Part shown: positions 49,260 to 57,474 of the stretch, piece by piece
Numbering within the stretch: position 1 is the first letter of the stretch
Layout of the letters: each line of letters begins with the position of its first letter
From: an uncultured Trueperaceae bacterium
GTDB taxonomy: Bacteria > Deinococcota > Deinococci > Deinococcales > Trueperaceae
Direction: 5' to 3'
Assembly: GCA_913057685.1 (NCBI GenBank)
Contig: CAJXOA010000002.1
Location: forward strand, 1-64,000
DNA: 64,000 nt
Program-made: the position numbers and the translations under genes
The notes under the pieces: model-generated
The model's database searches: none
What the model was told of the DNA's origin: nothing
What the model saw: the letters and a program-made list of their open reading frames with translations, nothing else

Positions 49260-49699
49260 CGGGACTCCGAGCGGCTCGCGCCGCGCGCCGCTTCGAGCAT
49301 CTGCACCAGCGCATCGAGCATGTCGGTGGTCGTGACGATCCCGACCAGGCGGCCGTCGTCGACGACGGGGAGCGCCCCGAGCTTCGCTTCGCGCATGCGG
49401 TGCGCGGCGGTCTCCGCCGGCTCGTTCGGGCGGGCGGTCGTCACGTCGGTCGTCATGACGTCCTTCGTTTCGAGGCGGCTCAGCAGGTAGGTGAGTTCCT
49501 GGCGGGAGAGGGCGGTCGCGTCGGACGGCGCCGCCTCGCGCAGGTCGCGGTCGCTGACGATCCCGACCAGGCGGTCGTACGCATCCAGGACCGGCAGGTG
49601 CCGGAAGCCGCCCTCCTGCATGCGCCACTCCGCCTCCAGGACCGGCGTGTCGGGTGCGACGGTGACGGGGTCTCGCTGCATGCACTCGCGAACCAGCAT
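49256..49699 (-). CDS. CBS-domain pair protein
   Basis: A 147-residue soluble protein consisting of two CBS domains: MLVRECMQRDPVTVAPDTPVLEAEWRM...LVGIVSDRDLREA and VMTTDVTTARPNEPAETAAHRM...LVGIVTTTDMLDALV. Such pairs bind adenine nucleotides and regulate partner proteins. The ATG is preceded by AGGAGGT, and a TATCCT -10 box lies about 25 nt upstream. It is coupled to the following binding-protein gene, whose start overlaps its stop. Confidence 0.92.
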   Translation of the reverse strand: MLVRECMQRDPVTVAPDTPVLEAEWRMQEGGFRHLPVLDAYDRLVGIVSDRDLREAAPSDATALSRQELTYLLSRLETKDVMTTDVTTARPNEPAETAAHRMREAKLGALPVVDDGRLVGIVTTTDMLDALVQMLEAARGASRSESR

Positions 49700-49802
49700 G
49701 GTGCACCTCCTCGCCGCAGGATAGACGCCCGGGCGGCGGCGCGCACGGGCGGACGTCCCACGGGCGTCCGCCCGGACGTTCGCGCGCGGGCGGGGGACGG
49801 GG

Positions 49803-49879
49803 TGGTGCGCCCGACAGGATTCGAACCTGTGACCTGCCGCTTAGGAGGCGGCTGCTCTATCCGACTGAGCTACGGGCGC
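49803..49879 (-). tRNA. tRNA-Arg (anticodon CCT)
   Basis: Acceptor GCGCCCG/CGGGCGC, anticodon stem GCCGC/GCGGC around CTCCTAA, giving CCT. CCA is encoded. Length 77 nt. The acceptor stem and much of the body match the tRNA-Arg(TCT) at 25618-25693, suggesting a recent paralogue. Confidence 0.95.
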
Positions 49880-49890
49880 TCGCGCGGAGG

Positions 49891-49896
49891 AGGATA
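49891..49896 (-). promoter_or_regulatory. -10 box of tRNA-Arg(CCT)
   Basis: CTGCTATCCT on the minus strand, 12 nt upstream of the tRNA. Confidence 0.45.
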
Positions 49897-49935
49897 GCAG
49901 GCGGTGGGGCCGGGCGACGCGTTCGGCGTGCCGCC

Positions 49936-50382
49936 TCACGCGCCGCGCGCCCGGCAGGTGGGGCAGAGCCCCTCGAGGATCAGGTGGTCGGTTTCGACGA
50001 CGAACCCGGTGCGTTCCGCGAGGGTGGCGTACAGCGCGTCGGTGACGGCGCCGTCGACCTCCACTTCGGTGCCGCAGGCGCGGCAGCGGAGGTGGTGGTG
50101 CGACGCCGGTCCGCCCAGCGCGTAGCGGTCGCGGCCCTCCGGGTCGCGCACGATGCGGAGCAGGCCGCGGTCGGTCAGGAAGCGCAGGTTGCGGTAGACC
50201 GTCGCCGGGTTCGATGCCGGCGCGCCGTCGGGCCCCGGCGTCGCGACGGCGTCGCACACCTCCTGCGCCGTGAGGCGGTGGTCGGCGGCGCACACGACGT
50301 CCATCACCCGTTCGCGTTGCGGGGTGACGCGGTAGCCGGCCGCGCGGAGGGCCGCCTGGTAGTTCCACGTGTGGTGCGACAC
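49936..50382 (-). CDS. Fur-family transcriptional regulator
   Basis: A 148-residue metal- or peroxide-responsive repressor. The winged-helix domain has RVTPQRERVMDVV and NPATVYRNLRFLTDRGLL. The dimerisation domain has the HHHLRCRACG and CPTC motifs, giving two CxxC pairs for a structural zinc site. These features are common to Fur, PerR and Zur, so the metal cannot be assigned. The start is a GTG. No target gene is obvious next to it; tRNA-Arg lies downstream and a YczE-like gene upstream. Confidence 0.9.
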   Translation of the reverse strand: MSHHTWNYQAALRAAGYRVTPQRERVMDVVCAADHRLTAQEVCDAVATPGPDGAPASNPATVYRNLRFLTDRGLLRIVRDPEGRDRYALGGPASHHHLRCRACGTEVEVDGAVTDALYATLAERTGFVVETDHLILEGLCPTCRARGA

Positions 50383-50401
50383 GCCCCCAGTCCAGCCGCC
50401 C

Positions 50402-51055
50402 TCAGGAGGCCGGACCAGGGGCAGGCGTCCCGTAGGCGGTTTCCAGCGGCCGGGTGGCGCGCAGGCCGGCCTGCATCAGCGGCCCGATCAACGCCGCGAA
50501 CGCGAGCGTCCCGAAGCCGACCGTGCCCCCCAACGCCCAGCCGGACGCCAACACGATCGCTTCGACGCCGGTGCGGGCGCGCCGGACCGACGTCCCGGCC
50601 CGCTCGGCGAGGGCGAGGGCGAACCCGTCGCGCGGGCCCGCCCCGAGGCCGGCGGTGATGTATAGGCCGGTCGCGAGGCCGTTCAGGATCAACCCGGTCA
50701 GGAACCACCCCCAGCCGTCCAGCCCCCCGCCGGGGTCGGGGAACCAGGGTCGAGCGAGGAACAGGTCGACCCACGGGCCGATGAGCGCCATGTTGAGGAT
50801 CGTGCCGACGCCCGGCCGGACGTTCGCCAGCGCGACCGACACCAGCAGCGCCACGAGGCCCGCCCCCACCATCGCCTGCCCGACCGTGAGCGGCGTCCGC
50901 TTCGCGAGGCCTTCGTGGAACACGTCCCAGGGCCCCAACCCCACGCCGGCCGCGAGCATCAACGCGACGCTCGCGCCGAACACCGCAAGACCGACGTTCA
51001 GGTGGAGGAAGCGGACGGCGAAGCGGCGGGCGCCGCCGCGCCCCGTTCGCCTCAC
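50402..51055 (-). CDS. YczE/YitT-like integral membrane protein
   Basis: A 217-residue membrane protein with about five to six hydrophobic helices. The blocks VGLGPWDVFHEGLAKRTPLTVGQA and AGLGAGPRDGFALALAERAG appear twice with similar form (GLGxGPxDxF), which is characteristic of the YczE group. Function is unknown in the family; a transporter role is presumed. The GTG start overlaps the YbaK-like stop (GTGA). Confidence 0.82.
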   Translation of the reverse strand: MRRTGRGGARRFAVRFLHLNVGLAVFGASVALMLAAGVGLGPWDVFHEGLAKRTPLTVGQAMVGAGLVALLVSVALANVRPGVGTILNMALIGPWVDLFLARPWFPDPGGGLDGWGWFLTGLILNGLATGLYITAGLGAGPRDGFALALAERAGTSVRRARTGVEAIVLASGWALGGTVGFGTLAFAALIGPLMQAGLRATRPLETAYGTPAPGPAS

Positions 51056-51573
51056 GCGCCGTCCTGCAGCGTCACGACCGTCGCGTCGGTCACCTCCGCG
51101 AGGCGGGCGGGATCGAGCGGCACGACGGAGCGGGGGGTGCCCGCCGCCGCCCACACGACGTCGTGCGCGAGCAGGCGCGCGTCGAGGTACGTCGGGAGCG
51201 GCACGTGCGATCCGACCGGGGCGACGCCGCCGATCGCGAAGCCGGTCGCCTCCCGCACGCGGGTGGGGTCGGCGAGCCGGACGGGGCGTCCCGTGAGCGC
51301 CGCGAGGCGACCGACGTCCACCTGGACGTCGCCGCCCACCAGCACCAGCAGCAGGTCGTCGCCGGCGTCGAAGACGAGGGACTTCACGATGTGGGCGACG
51401 TCGCAGCCGACCGCGGCGGCGGCGTCGGCGGCGGTGCGGGTCGAGCCGGGCATGGTGCGCACGTCCGCCGCGAGGCCGTGCGCCCGAAGGGCGGCGACGA
51501 CGCGGTCGACGCTGCGCTCGCCGCGGCGGTCGCCGCTGCGCTCGCCGCTGCGGTCGGGGTCGGGGTTCGCCAT
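51052..51573 (-). CDS. YbaK/ProX-type aminoacyl-tRNA deacylase
   Basis: A 173-residue protein of the YbaK/EbsC family, which hydrolyses mischarged aminoacyl-tRNA. The core has GSTRTAADAAAAVGCDVAHIVKSLVFD, LLLVLVGGDVQVDVGRLAAL and ATGFAIGGVAPVGSH, with the catalytic Lys in IVKSL. The first 20 residues contain a GERSGDRRGERS duplication and are probably disordered. It is coupled to the following membrane protein. Confidence 0.9.
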   Translation of the reverse strand: MANPDPDRSGERSGDRRGERSVDRVVAALRAHGLAADVRTMPGSTRTAADAAAAVGCDVAHIVKSLVFDAGDDLLLVLVGGDVQVDVGRLAALTGRPVRLADPTRVREATGFAIGGVAPVGSHVPLPTYLDARLLAHDVVWAAAGTPRSVVPLDPARLAEVTDATVVTLQDGA

Positions 51574-51632
51574 GGCGCGAATCGTACCCCCGCGGGCGCG
51601 GCGGGTGCGACGAACGTCCCGGGGGGTCGCGG

Positions 51633-51638
51633 TATCCT
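51633..51638 (+). promoter_or_regulatory. -10 element before a leaderless small ORF and hemN-like gene
   Basis: TATCCT, then 7 nt, then ATG (51646). No Shine-Dalgarno sequence lies between. Confidence 0.5.
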
Positions 51639-51645
51639 CCTCTCC

Positions 51646-51702
51646 ATGCCCTACGCCGCTCCACGCGTTCGCGCCGCGGCCCCCCGGAGGCGGGCCGCAT
51701 GA
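51646..51702 (+). CDS. 18-codon leader ORF coupled to the radical SAM gene
   Basis: ATG at 51646 opens an 18-codon Ala/Arg/Pro-rich ORF (MPYAAPRVRAAAPRRRAA). Its TGA overlaps the ATG of the radical SAM gene (ATGA at 51699). The ATG lies 7 nt after TATCCT, so it is probably leaderless. It may only serve to deliver ribosomes to the next start; GGAGG inside it is also a ribosome site for the downstream gene. It may alternatively be untranslated leader. Confidence 0.45.
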   Translation: MPYAAPRVRAAAPRRRAA

Positions 51703-53030
51703 TCGCCGAACGCCTCCTCACCACCCGCCTGCGTGGCCTCCGCGACCAACAACTCCGCCTCGAACCGTACCGCCCCGGCGACCTGCCGTCCCCGTCGCAC
51801 CAGGGCGGCTACCTGTTGTACGCGCACGTCCCCTTCTGCCACCGCTTGTGTCCCTACTGCTCCTTCAACCGCTTCCCCTTCCAGGAGGACGCCGCCACCC
51901 GCTACTTCCGCAACCTGCGCGAGGAGATGCGCCGCGTCGCCGACCGCGGCTACAAGTTCGGTTCGATGTACATCGGGGGCGGCACCCCGACGGTGATGCC
52001 GGAGGAGCTCGTCGAGACGATCCGCCTCGCCAAGGAGCTGTTCGACGTCGAGGAGGTCTCCACCGAGACGAACCCGAACCACCTCAACGAGGAGGTCCTC
52101 GGCCAACTCGAGGGGCACGTCGACCGCCTGTCGGTCGGGGTGCAAAGCCTCGACGACGAGCTGTTGCGGCAGATGAAGCGCTTCGATGCGTACGGCTCCG
52201 CGGAGGAGACCCTGAAGGGCCTCGAGTTCGCGGCGGGGCGCCTGACGACCCTGAACGTCGACATGATCTTCAACCTCCCTTCGCTCGCCGACGACGTGCT
52301 GCTGCGCGACATCGAGTCGCTCACCGCGACCGGTGCGGACCAGGTGACGTACTACCCGTTGATGGTGTCGCCCGCGGTCGAGAAGCCGCTGGAGAAGGCG
52401 CTCGGGAAGGTCGATTACGGCCGCGAGGAACGGCAGTACCGCCTGTTGTCGCAGCGGCTGTCCGAGGCGTTCGAGCCGACGTCGGCGTGGGCCTTCTCGC
52501 GCAAGACGTCGCGCATGATCGACGAGTACATCGTCGATCACGACGAGTACGTCGGGATCGGCTCGGGGTCGTTCAGCTACCTCGACGAGGAGCTGTACGC
52601 CAACCCGTTCAGCCTCCGCGCGTACAACGAAGCGGTCGAGAGCGGCCGCCTCAGCGTCGATGCGCACATGCCGCTCACCCGCACCGACCGGCGGCGCTAC
52701 CGCCTGATGATGGACCTGTTCGGTCTGCGCCTCGACAAGCGCGCCTTCCGGGAGCGGACCGGCGTGCCGGTCGAGCGGGCGCTCTGGTCGGAGTACCTGT
52801 TCCTCAAGGCGGCCGGCGCGTTCGCGCGGGACGACGACGAGGTCCTCGAGCTCAGCGAGACCGGTCGCTACCTGTTGGTCGTGATGATGCGCGAGTTCTT
52901 CATCGGCGTCAACGGCATCCGCGATCTGGCGCGCGCCCGTTTGCCGGAGGACGAACGCGCGCTGTTCGAGGAGGGCATGCCGTGCAGCGGCCCCGTGCGG
53001 GTGCCGCAGCCGGCCGCCGGCTTCGACTGA
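51699..53030 (+). CDS. HemN-like radical SAM protein
   Basis: A 443-residue radical SAM enzyme of the coproporphyrinogen III oxidase-like group. The cluster motif CHRLCPYC sits in AHVPFCHRLCPYCSFNRFPF. MYIGGGTPTVMPEEL, STETNPNHL, RLSVGVQSLDDELLRQMKR and DMIFNLPSL are family blocks. The C-terminal HemN-type domain has GIGSGSFSYLDEELYANPF. It could be an oxygen-independent coproporphyrinogen dehydrogenase, a HemW-type heme chaperone, or a HutW/ChuW-type enzyme; sequence alone does not choose. No other haem genes are adjacent. Confidence 0.87.
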   Translation: MIAERLLTTRLRGLRDQQLRLEPYRPGDLPSPSHQGGYLLYAHVPFCHRLCPYCSFNRFPFQEDAATRYFRNLREEMRRVADRGYKFGSMYIGGGTPTVMPEELVETIRLAKELFDVEEVSTETNPNHLNEEVLGQLEGHVDRLSVGVQSLDDELLRQMKRFDAYGSAEETLKGLEFAAGRLTTLNVDMIFNLPSLADDVLLRDIESLTATGADQVTYYPLMVSPAVEKPLEKALGKVDYGREERQYRLLSQRLSEAFEPTSAWAFSRKTSRMIDEYIVDHDEYVGIGSGSFSYLDEELYANPFSLRAYNEAVESGRLSVDAHMPLTRTDRRRYRLMMDLFGLRLDKRAFRERTGVPVERALWSEYLFLKAAGAFARDDDEVLELSETGRYLLVVMMREFFIGVNGIRDLARARLPEDERALFEEGMPCSGPVRVPQPAAGFD

Positions 53031-53056
53031 CGCCCACCCCCGCCGGCGTCGGGCGC

Positions 53057-53074
53057 CGCGCCGCACGCGGCGCG
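53057..53074. terminator. small GC hairpin between convergent genes
   Basis: CGCGCCGC and GCGGCGCG pair across a very short loop between the radical SAM and GH4 stops. No T-tract, so a weak candidate. Confidence 0.3.
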
Positions 53075-53076
53075 CG

Positions 53077-54330
53077 TCAGGGGCCGGCGGCCGCCCGGTC
53101 GCGCAGGAGGGCGTCGGCGCGCGCGAGCGACCCGACGAGCGGGTTGGCGGCCAACGCCCGGGGCCACGCCGCACGATCATCGCTCCAGATCGCGTCCGCG
53201 GCGGCGACCTGGTAGTCGCCCAACATCCGAATGAGGCCGCTGCGGTCGGCGGGGAGGGGCGCCTGCCGTTCGGGCCGCACGACGCCGCCCTCGACGACGC
53301 TGGGGACCTCGACGATGCGGTCGGCGTCCAGGTCGGGCACGACCCGGCCTTCGTTGCGGACGTTGAGGATGAGGCGCGCGCGGGCGCCGGTCGCGAACGC
53401 CTCCAGCACGCGGACCGCGAAGTCGCCGAACACCGACCCGCCCCGCCCCCGCGTCAGGTGGGGCGTGGGCGCGTCGGCCTGCTCGCGGAAGTGCGCGTAG
53501 TCGGCGGGAAGGGCCTCGCGGATGACCGCGGCGCGCGTGCGTTTCGCCGCCCGCGCTTCGGCGAGGGTCGCCTCGGGGTAGTACGTGTACTGCAGGTACG
53601 AGTTGGGGACCTGCCCGAAGCGGCGGGTGAGCTCGAACTGGCGTTTCGTGCGATTCGAGACGTCGTCGCGGGCCGCCACCTGGTCGGCCTCCGCGATCAT
53701 GCGCGCGACGCCGTCGTCGCCCTGGATGCGGACGTGCGAACTCCAGGTGGCGTGGTTCACGCCGTACGCCTCGAGCTCCACCTCGTGCGGCGCGAGGTCG
53801 AGGGCGGCGGCGATGTGCGTTCGGTCGTCGTCCGCCTGGTCGCAGATCGCGACGACGGGGACGTCGGTATGGCGCGTGACCGCTTCGGCGACGATCTGCG
53901 TCGGGTTGGCGTAGTTCACCAGCAGCGCCTCCGGCGCCCAGGTCCGCATCTCCTCGGTGATCGCGCGGATGACGGGCAGCGTGCGGGTCGCGAAGAAGAA
54001 CCCGCCGGGCCCGATCGTTTCCTGCCCGACGACGCCGTGCGCGAGGGGGACGGTTTCGTCGCGCTCCCGCGCGTCGAGGCCGCCCTCGCGGAAGGTCGTC
54101 AGGACGTGCGTCGCGCCGTCGAGGGCGGCGACCCGGTCGGTGCTCGCGCGGACCGACAGGGTCGTGCCCTCCAGCAGGCGGCGCGCGAGGCGCTCGATGA
54201 TCTCGAGTTCGGTCTCCGCGACGTCCATGAGGAACAGCTCCGCGCCGTCGAACGCCGCGGCGCGCTCGGCGAACGCCGCCACCAGGCCGGGGGCGTAGGC
54301 GCTGCCGCCCCCCAAAATCGCGATCTTCAC
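53077..54330 (-). CDS. glycoside hydrolase family 4
   Basis: A 417-residue NAD- and metal-dependent glycosidase. The NAD motif ILGGGSAYAPGLVAAFAE opens the protein, with FLMDVAETELEII after it. The metal-binding Cys and His are in VPVVAICDQADDD and EAYGVNHATWSSHV, and NYANPTQIVAEAVTRH fits the family. GH4 enzymes cleave alpha or beta glycosides by a redox-elimination route, often 6-phospho sugars. The GTG start has AAAGGAG upstream and overlaps the PfkB stop. It is last in the sugar operon. Confidence 0.9.
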   Translation of the reverse strand: MKIAILGGGSAYAPGLVAAFAERAAAFDGAELFLMDVAETELEIIERLARRLLEGTTLSVRASTDRVAALDGATHVLTTFREGGLDARERDETVPLAHGVVGQETIGPGGFFFATRTLPVIRAITEEMRTWAPEALLVNYANPTQIVAEAVTRHTDVPVVAICDQADDDRTHIAAALDLAPHEVELEAYGVNHATWSSHVRIQGDDGVARMIAEADQVAARDDVSNRTKRQFELTRRFGQVPNSYLQYTYYPEATLAEARAAKRTRAAVIREALPADYAHFREQADAPTPHLTRGRGGSVFGDFAVRVLEAFATGARARLILNVRNEGRVVPDLDADRIVEVPSVVEGGVVRPERQAPLPADRSGLIRMLGDYQVAAADAIWSDDRAAWPRALAANPLVGSLARADALLRDRAAAGP

Positions 54331-55316
54331 GGTTCGCTCCTTTCCCGCGTCGCGCGGACGGTCGGGGCGCCGGTCGCGCCCCCGATCCGTCCGACCGCCG
54401 CGGCGCCCGCCGCCGCCCCGGCGTACAGGGCGTCGTCGAGGGGGACGCCGTCGATCCAGGCGTCGAGGAACGCCGCATCGAAGACGTCGCCCGCCCCGGT
54501 CGCGTCGACGACGGGGACGGGGGGGACGGCGGCGTGCGCGACGTCCGCGCGTCCGGGGGCGACGCCCCACGCGCCGGCGGCACCGTCCTTGACGACCGTC
54601 ACGCCGCCCGGGCGGCGGGCGGCGAGCTGCCGGAGGGCGGCGCGGGCGACGTCGCCCCCGTCGTCGTTCGCGTCGGCGTCCCCGTCGTCGTTCTGGTCTT
54701 GGTCCCCGTCGTCGGGGTGGCCCGCCAGGCGCGCCGCTTCGCTGCGGTTGGGGAGGAGCGCGTCGCACCCCTCCACCAACGCCCGGACCTCGGGCGCGTC
54801 GAGGTCGTCGTCGTGCCAACCGGGATCGAACGCGACGCGCGCCCCGACCCCGCGGGCGAGGGCGAGGAGGTCCGGGTAGGCGCGGGCGGGGGCGGTGCCG
54901 GCGACGTGCAGCCACCGCGGCGTCGTCGCCTCCAGCGCCGCGGCGAGGTCGGGGGGGCCGTCCGCCGCGTCGGGTGGGAGGTGCGTGACGAACGCCCGGT
55001 CGCCGTCGCTGGGCAGGACGACCGTCACGGCGGTCGGGCGGGCGTCGCGCCGCAGCAGGTCGGTGGCGACCCCGTCGCGCTCGAGCGCGTCCACGATCAC
55101 CTGGCCGTGCAGGTCGCGGCCCACGTCGTCGAGGAGCGCCACGCGCCGCCCGAGGCGGGCGAGGGCGAGGGCGGTGATGGCGCTCCCGCCGGCGGTCGCG
55201 TGCAGCGCGTCGGCGAAGCGTTCCCGGCCTGCGGTCGGGAGGGCGGGGAGGCCGACGAAGGTCAGGTCGCAGTAGCTGGGCCCGACGACGAGGACGTCCA
55301 GAGGCGCGTCGCTCAC
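54327..55316 (-). CDS. PfkB-family carbohydrate kinase with acidic insert
   Basis: A 329-residue ribokinase-type sugar kinase. GGSAITALALARLGRRVALLDDVGRD is the N-terminal signature, and DATGAGDVFDAAFLDAW the catalytic C-terminal one (Asp base in GAGD). Between LLPNRSEAARLAGH and the ATP site lies an acidic Asp/Asn/Gln/Gly insert of about 20 residues, encoded by a GTCGTC-like repeat and absent from normal PfkB proteins. It probably phosphorylates the sugar released in this pathway. GTGA overlaps on both sides. Confidence 0.9.
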   Translation of the reverse strand: MSDAPLDVLVVGPSYCDLTFVGLPALPTAGRERFADALHATAGGSAITALALARLGRRVALLDDVGRDLHGQVIVDALERDGVATDLLRRDARPTAVTVVLPSDGDRAFVTHLPPDAADGPPDLAAALEATTPRWLHVAGTAPARAYPDLLALARGVGARVAFDPGWHDDDLDAPEVRALVEGCDALLPNRSEAARLAGHPDDGDQDQNDDGDADANDDGGDVARAALRQLAARRPGGVTVVKDGAAGAWGVAPGRADVAHAAVPPVPVVDATGAGDVFDAAFLDAWIDGVPLDDALYAGAAAGAAAVGRIGGATGAPTVRATRERSEP

Positions 55317-56629
55317 GCCGTGCCGCCCCCCTCCGCGCCGAGGGCGCGCAGCGCCGCAGCGCGGTAGGGCGAGGGAACCGGACCGTCGAGGATCGGGTCG
55401 TCGGTCGCCCGCATCCACGCCAGCAGGTCGGCGGCGAGGCGGCGGCGGACGTCGGCGTGGGCGGGGTCGTCCGCCAGGTTCGTGCGTTCGTCCGGATCCG
55501 CCGTCAGGTCGTACAGCTCCAGGGGGGGACGTTCCTCGGCGATCGTGTCGACCACGTGCGGGGTGACGGGACTTCGCAGCACGTCGGCGGGCACGTTGAG
55601 GATGTCGACCTCGAGGTTGGCGACGAGCTTGTAGCGCTCGGTGCGGACCATGCGTTGCGGTTCGTAGGCGGTGTGGAACGTCTTCTCGGCGTACACCGCG
55701 TCGTGCACCGCCTCCGCGTCGCCGCGCAGGAGCGGCCAGAGGCTGCGCCCGTGGAGTTCCGCGGGGAGGGGCAGGCCGAGCCCCTCGAGGAGGGTGGGGA
55801 CCAGGTCGACGTGGCTGGTCAGCGCGTCGACGCTCCGGCCGCCGACCAGCCCGCGGGCGGGCCACCGCATCACGAGCGCCACGCCGACCCCCGGGTCGTA
55901 CATCGAGGCTTTGGCGCGCGGCAACGCCAGGCCGTGGTCGGTGGTGAACACCACCCACGTGTCGCGCGCGTCGGGCCGCGCGTCCACCGCCTCCAGGATG
56001 CGGGCGACGCCGCGGTCGAGGGCGTGGATGGCGCCCTGGACGGCCGCCATCTCCGCGCGCACGTCGGGCACGTCGGGGAGGTAGGGGGGGACGTCCACGC
56101 CGTGCGCGTCGTACGGCGGGTGGACGCCGAACCGCCCGTCGTCGTGCCGGTGCGGTTCGAAGAACCCGACGTTCACGAAGAACGGGCCGTCGGCGTCCTC
56201 GATGCGGGCGGCGGCGTGCGCGGCCACGTCGGGGGCGAGGGCGTGCGAGGCGTCGTGCGTATCGAACCCGAGGGCGCGGACGTTCTCGGGCGTGTCGTGC
56301 GCCACGTGCTGGACCCCGACGTGGTGGGTGGCCCAGCCGGCCGCCTGAAGGTACGACGCCAGGTAGCGGGTGCCGGGGTGCAACGCCCAATCGAAGGGCG
56401 CGTGCGCGAGCCCGAGCATGCCGACGTCGTGCGCGTGCCGGCCGGTGTACAGCGACGCGCGGCTCGGGGAGCACTGCGGGGCGGTGGCGTACGCCCCGTC
56501 GAAGCGCACGCCGTCGGCGGCGAGCGCGTCGATCGCGTCGCTCGGGACGGCGCTGCGGCCGTAACACCCGAGGTGCCGCCCGAGGTCGTGGCAGTCGATC
56601 ATCACCAGGTTCGGTGCGGCGTTGCTCAT
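55313..56629 (-). CDS. Cys-type sulfatase (S1 family)
   Basis: A 438-residue sulfatase. The motif CSPSRASLYTGR provides the cysteine (about residue 53) that a formylglycine-generating enzyme converts to formylglycine. NLVMIDCHDLGRHLGCYG and FTTDHGLALPRAKASMYDPG supply metal and substrate ligands, and YKLVANLE and DLTADPDERTNLADDP are standard C-terminal blocks. There is no signal peptide, so it acts in the cytoplasm on an imported sulfated substrate. The ATG overlaps the permease stop. A candidate activating enzyme is encoded at 63286. Confidence 0.92.
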   Translation of the reverse strand: MSNAAPNLVMIDCHDLGRHLGCYGRSAVPSDAIDALAADGVRFDGAYATAPQCSPSRASLYTGRHAHDVGMLGLAHAPFDWALHPGTRYLASYLQAAGWATHHVGVQHVAHDTPENVRALGFDTHDASHALAPDVAAHAAARIEDADGPFFVNVGFFEPHRHDDGRFGVHPPYDAHGVDVPPYLPDVPDVRAEMAAVQGAIHALDRGVARILEAVDARPDARDTWVVFTTDHGLALPRAKASMYDPGVGVALVMRWPARGLVGGRSVDALTSHVDLVPTLLEGLGLPLPAELHGRSLWPLLRGDAEAVHDAVYAEKTFHTAYEPQRMVRTERYKLVANLEVDILNVPADVLRSPVTPHVVDTIAEERPPLELYDLTADPDERTNLADDPAHADVRRRLAADLLAWMRATDDPILDGPVPSPYRAAALRALGAEGGGTA

Positions 56630-57474
56630 CCCTTCACCGACCCGGCGGTCAGGCCCGCCGCGATCCGCCGCTGGAAGATCAGCACCAGCACCACGAGGGG
56701 GACGGTGACGACGATGGCGGCCGCCATGATCTCCGCGATCGGTTCCTGTTGCTCGACGATGCCGGCGAACTGCGCGACGGCGACCGGCACGGTTTGCGCC
56801 GAGGGGTTCGTGAGGGTGAAGGCGAGGGCGAAGACGTACTCGTTCCAACTCACGATGAACGTCAGCAGGCCGGTCGTCACGAGCGCGGGGACGGTGAGGG
56901 GCAACAGGATCCGCACGAAGATCTGAGCGGTGGTGGCGCCGTCGACGACGGCGGCCTCCTCGATCTCGCGCGGGAGGCCACGGAAGAACGACGTCAGGAC
57001 CCACGCCGCGAACGGCAGCGTGAACAGCGGGTAGGCGTACAGCATCGCCGCCTGCGTCCCGAAGATCCCGAGTTCGCGGACGTTCTCGTACATGCCGCTC
57101 AGGACCGAGATCTGCGGGAACATCGTCATCGCCAGGACCGCGTACAGCATCGCCTGCTTGCCGCGGAAGCGGAGGCGCCCGAGGGCGTAGGCGGCGAACG
57201 ACCCGGCGGCGAGCGCCAACAGGGCGCTGCCGCCCGCGACGAGGACGCTGTTGCCGAGCGACCCCATGAAGCTGGCGCTGGAGAGCACCGCGACGTAGTT
57301 GTCGAGCGACGGCTCGCGGGGGATGAGGCGGGCGGCACCGAACAGTTCGCTTTCGCTCTTGAGCGACGTCGAGATCGCCCACACGAACGGGATGAGGGCG
57401 TACGCCGCGACGAGGAAGACGAGGACGTAGAAGCCGGTGAGGCGCGCGGCGGCGCGGAGGCGACGGACGGTCAT
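56626..57474 (-). CDS. ABC sugar transporter permease (MalG-like)
   Basis: A 282-residue inner-membrane permease with six predicted helices. The cytoplasmic EAA loop is EIEEAAVVDGATTAQIFVRILLPLTVPAL, which couples to the ABC ATPase. NYVAVLSSASFMGSLGNSVLVAGGSALLALAAGSFAAYAL is typical of the MalG/UgpE group. ATGA overlaps with both neighbours. It forms the channel with the preceding permease. No ATPase gene is present in the window. Confidence 0.93.
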   Translation of the reverse strand: MTVRRLRAAARLTGFYVLVFLVAAYALIPFVWAISTSLKSESELFGAARLIPREPSLDNYVAVLSSASFMGSLGNSVLVAGGSALLALAAGSFAAYALGRLRFRGKQAMLYAVLAMTMFPQISVLSGMYENVRELGIFGTQAAMLYAYPLFTLPFAAWVLTSFFRGLPREIEEAAVVDGATTAQIFVRILLPLTVPALVTTGLLTFIVSWNEYVFALAFTLTNPSAQTVPVAVAQFAGIVEQQEPIAEIMAAAIVVTVPLVVLVLIFQRRIAAGLTAGSVKG

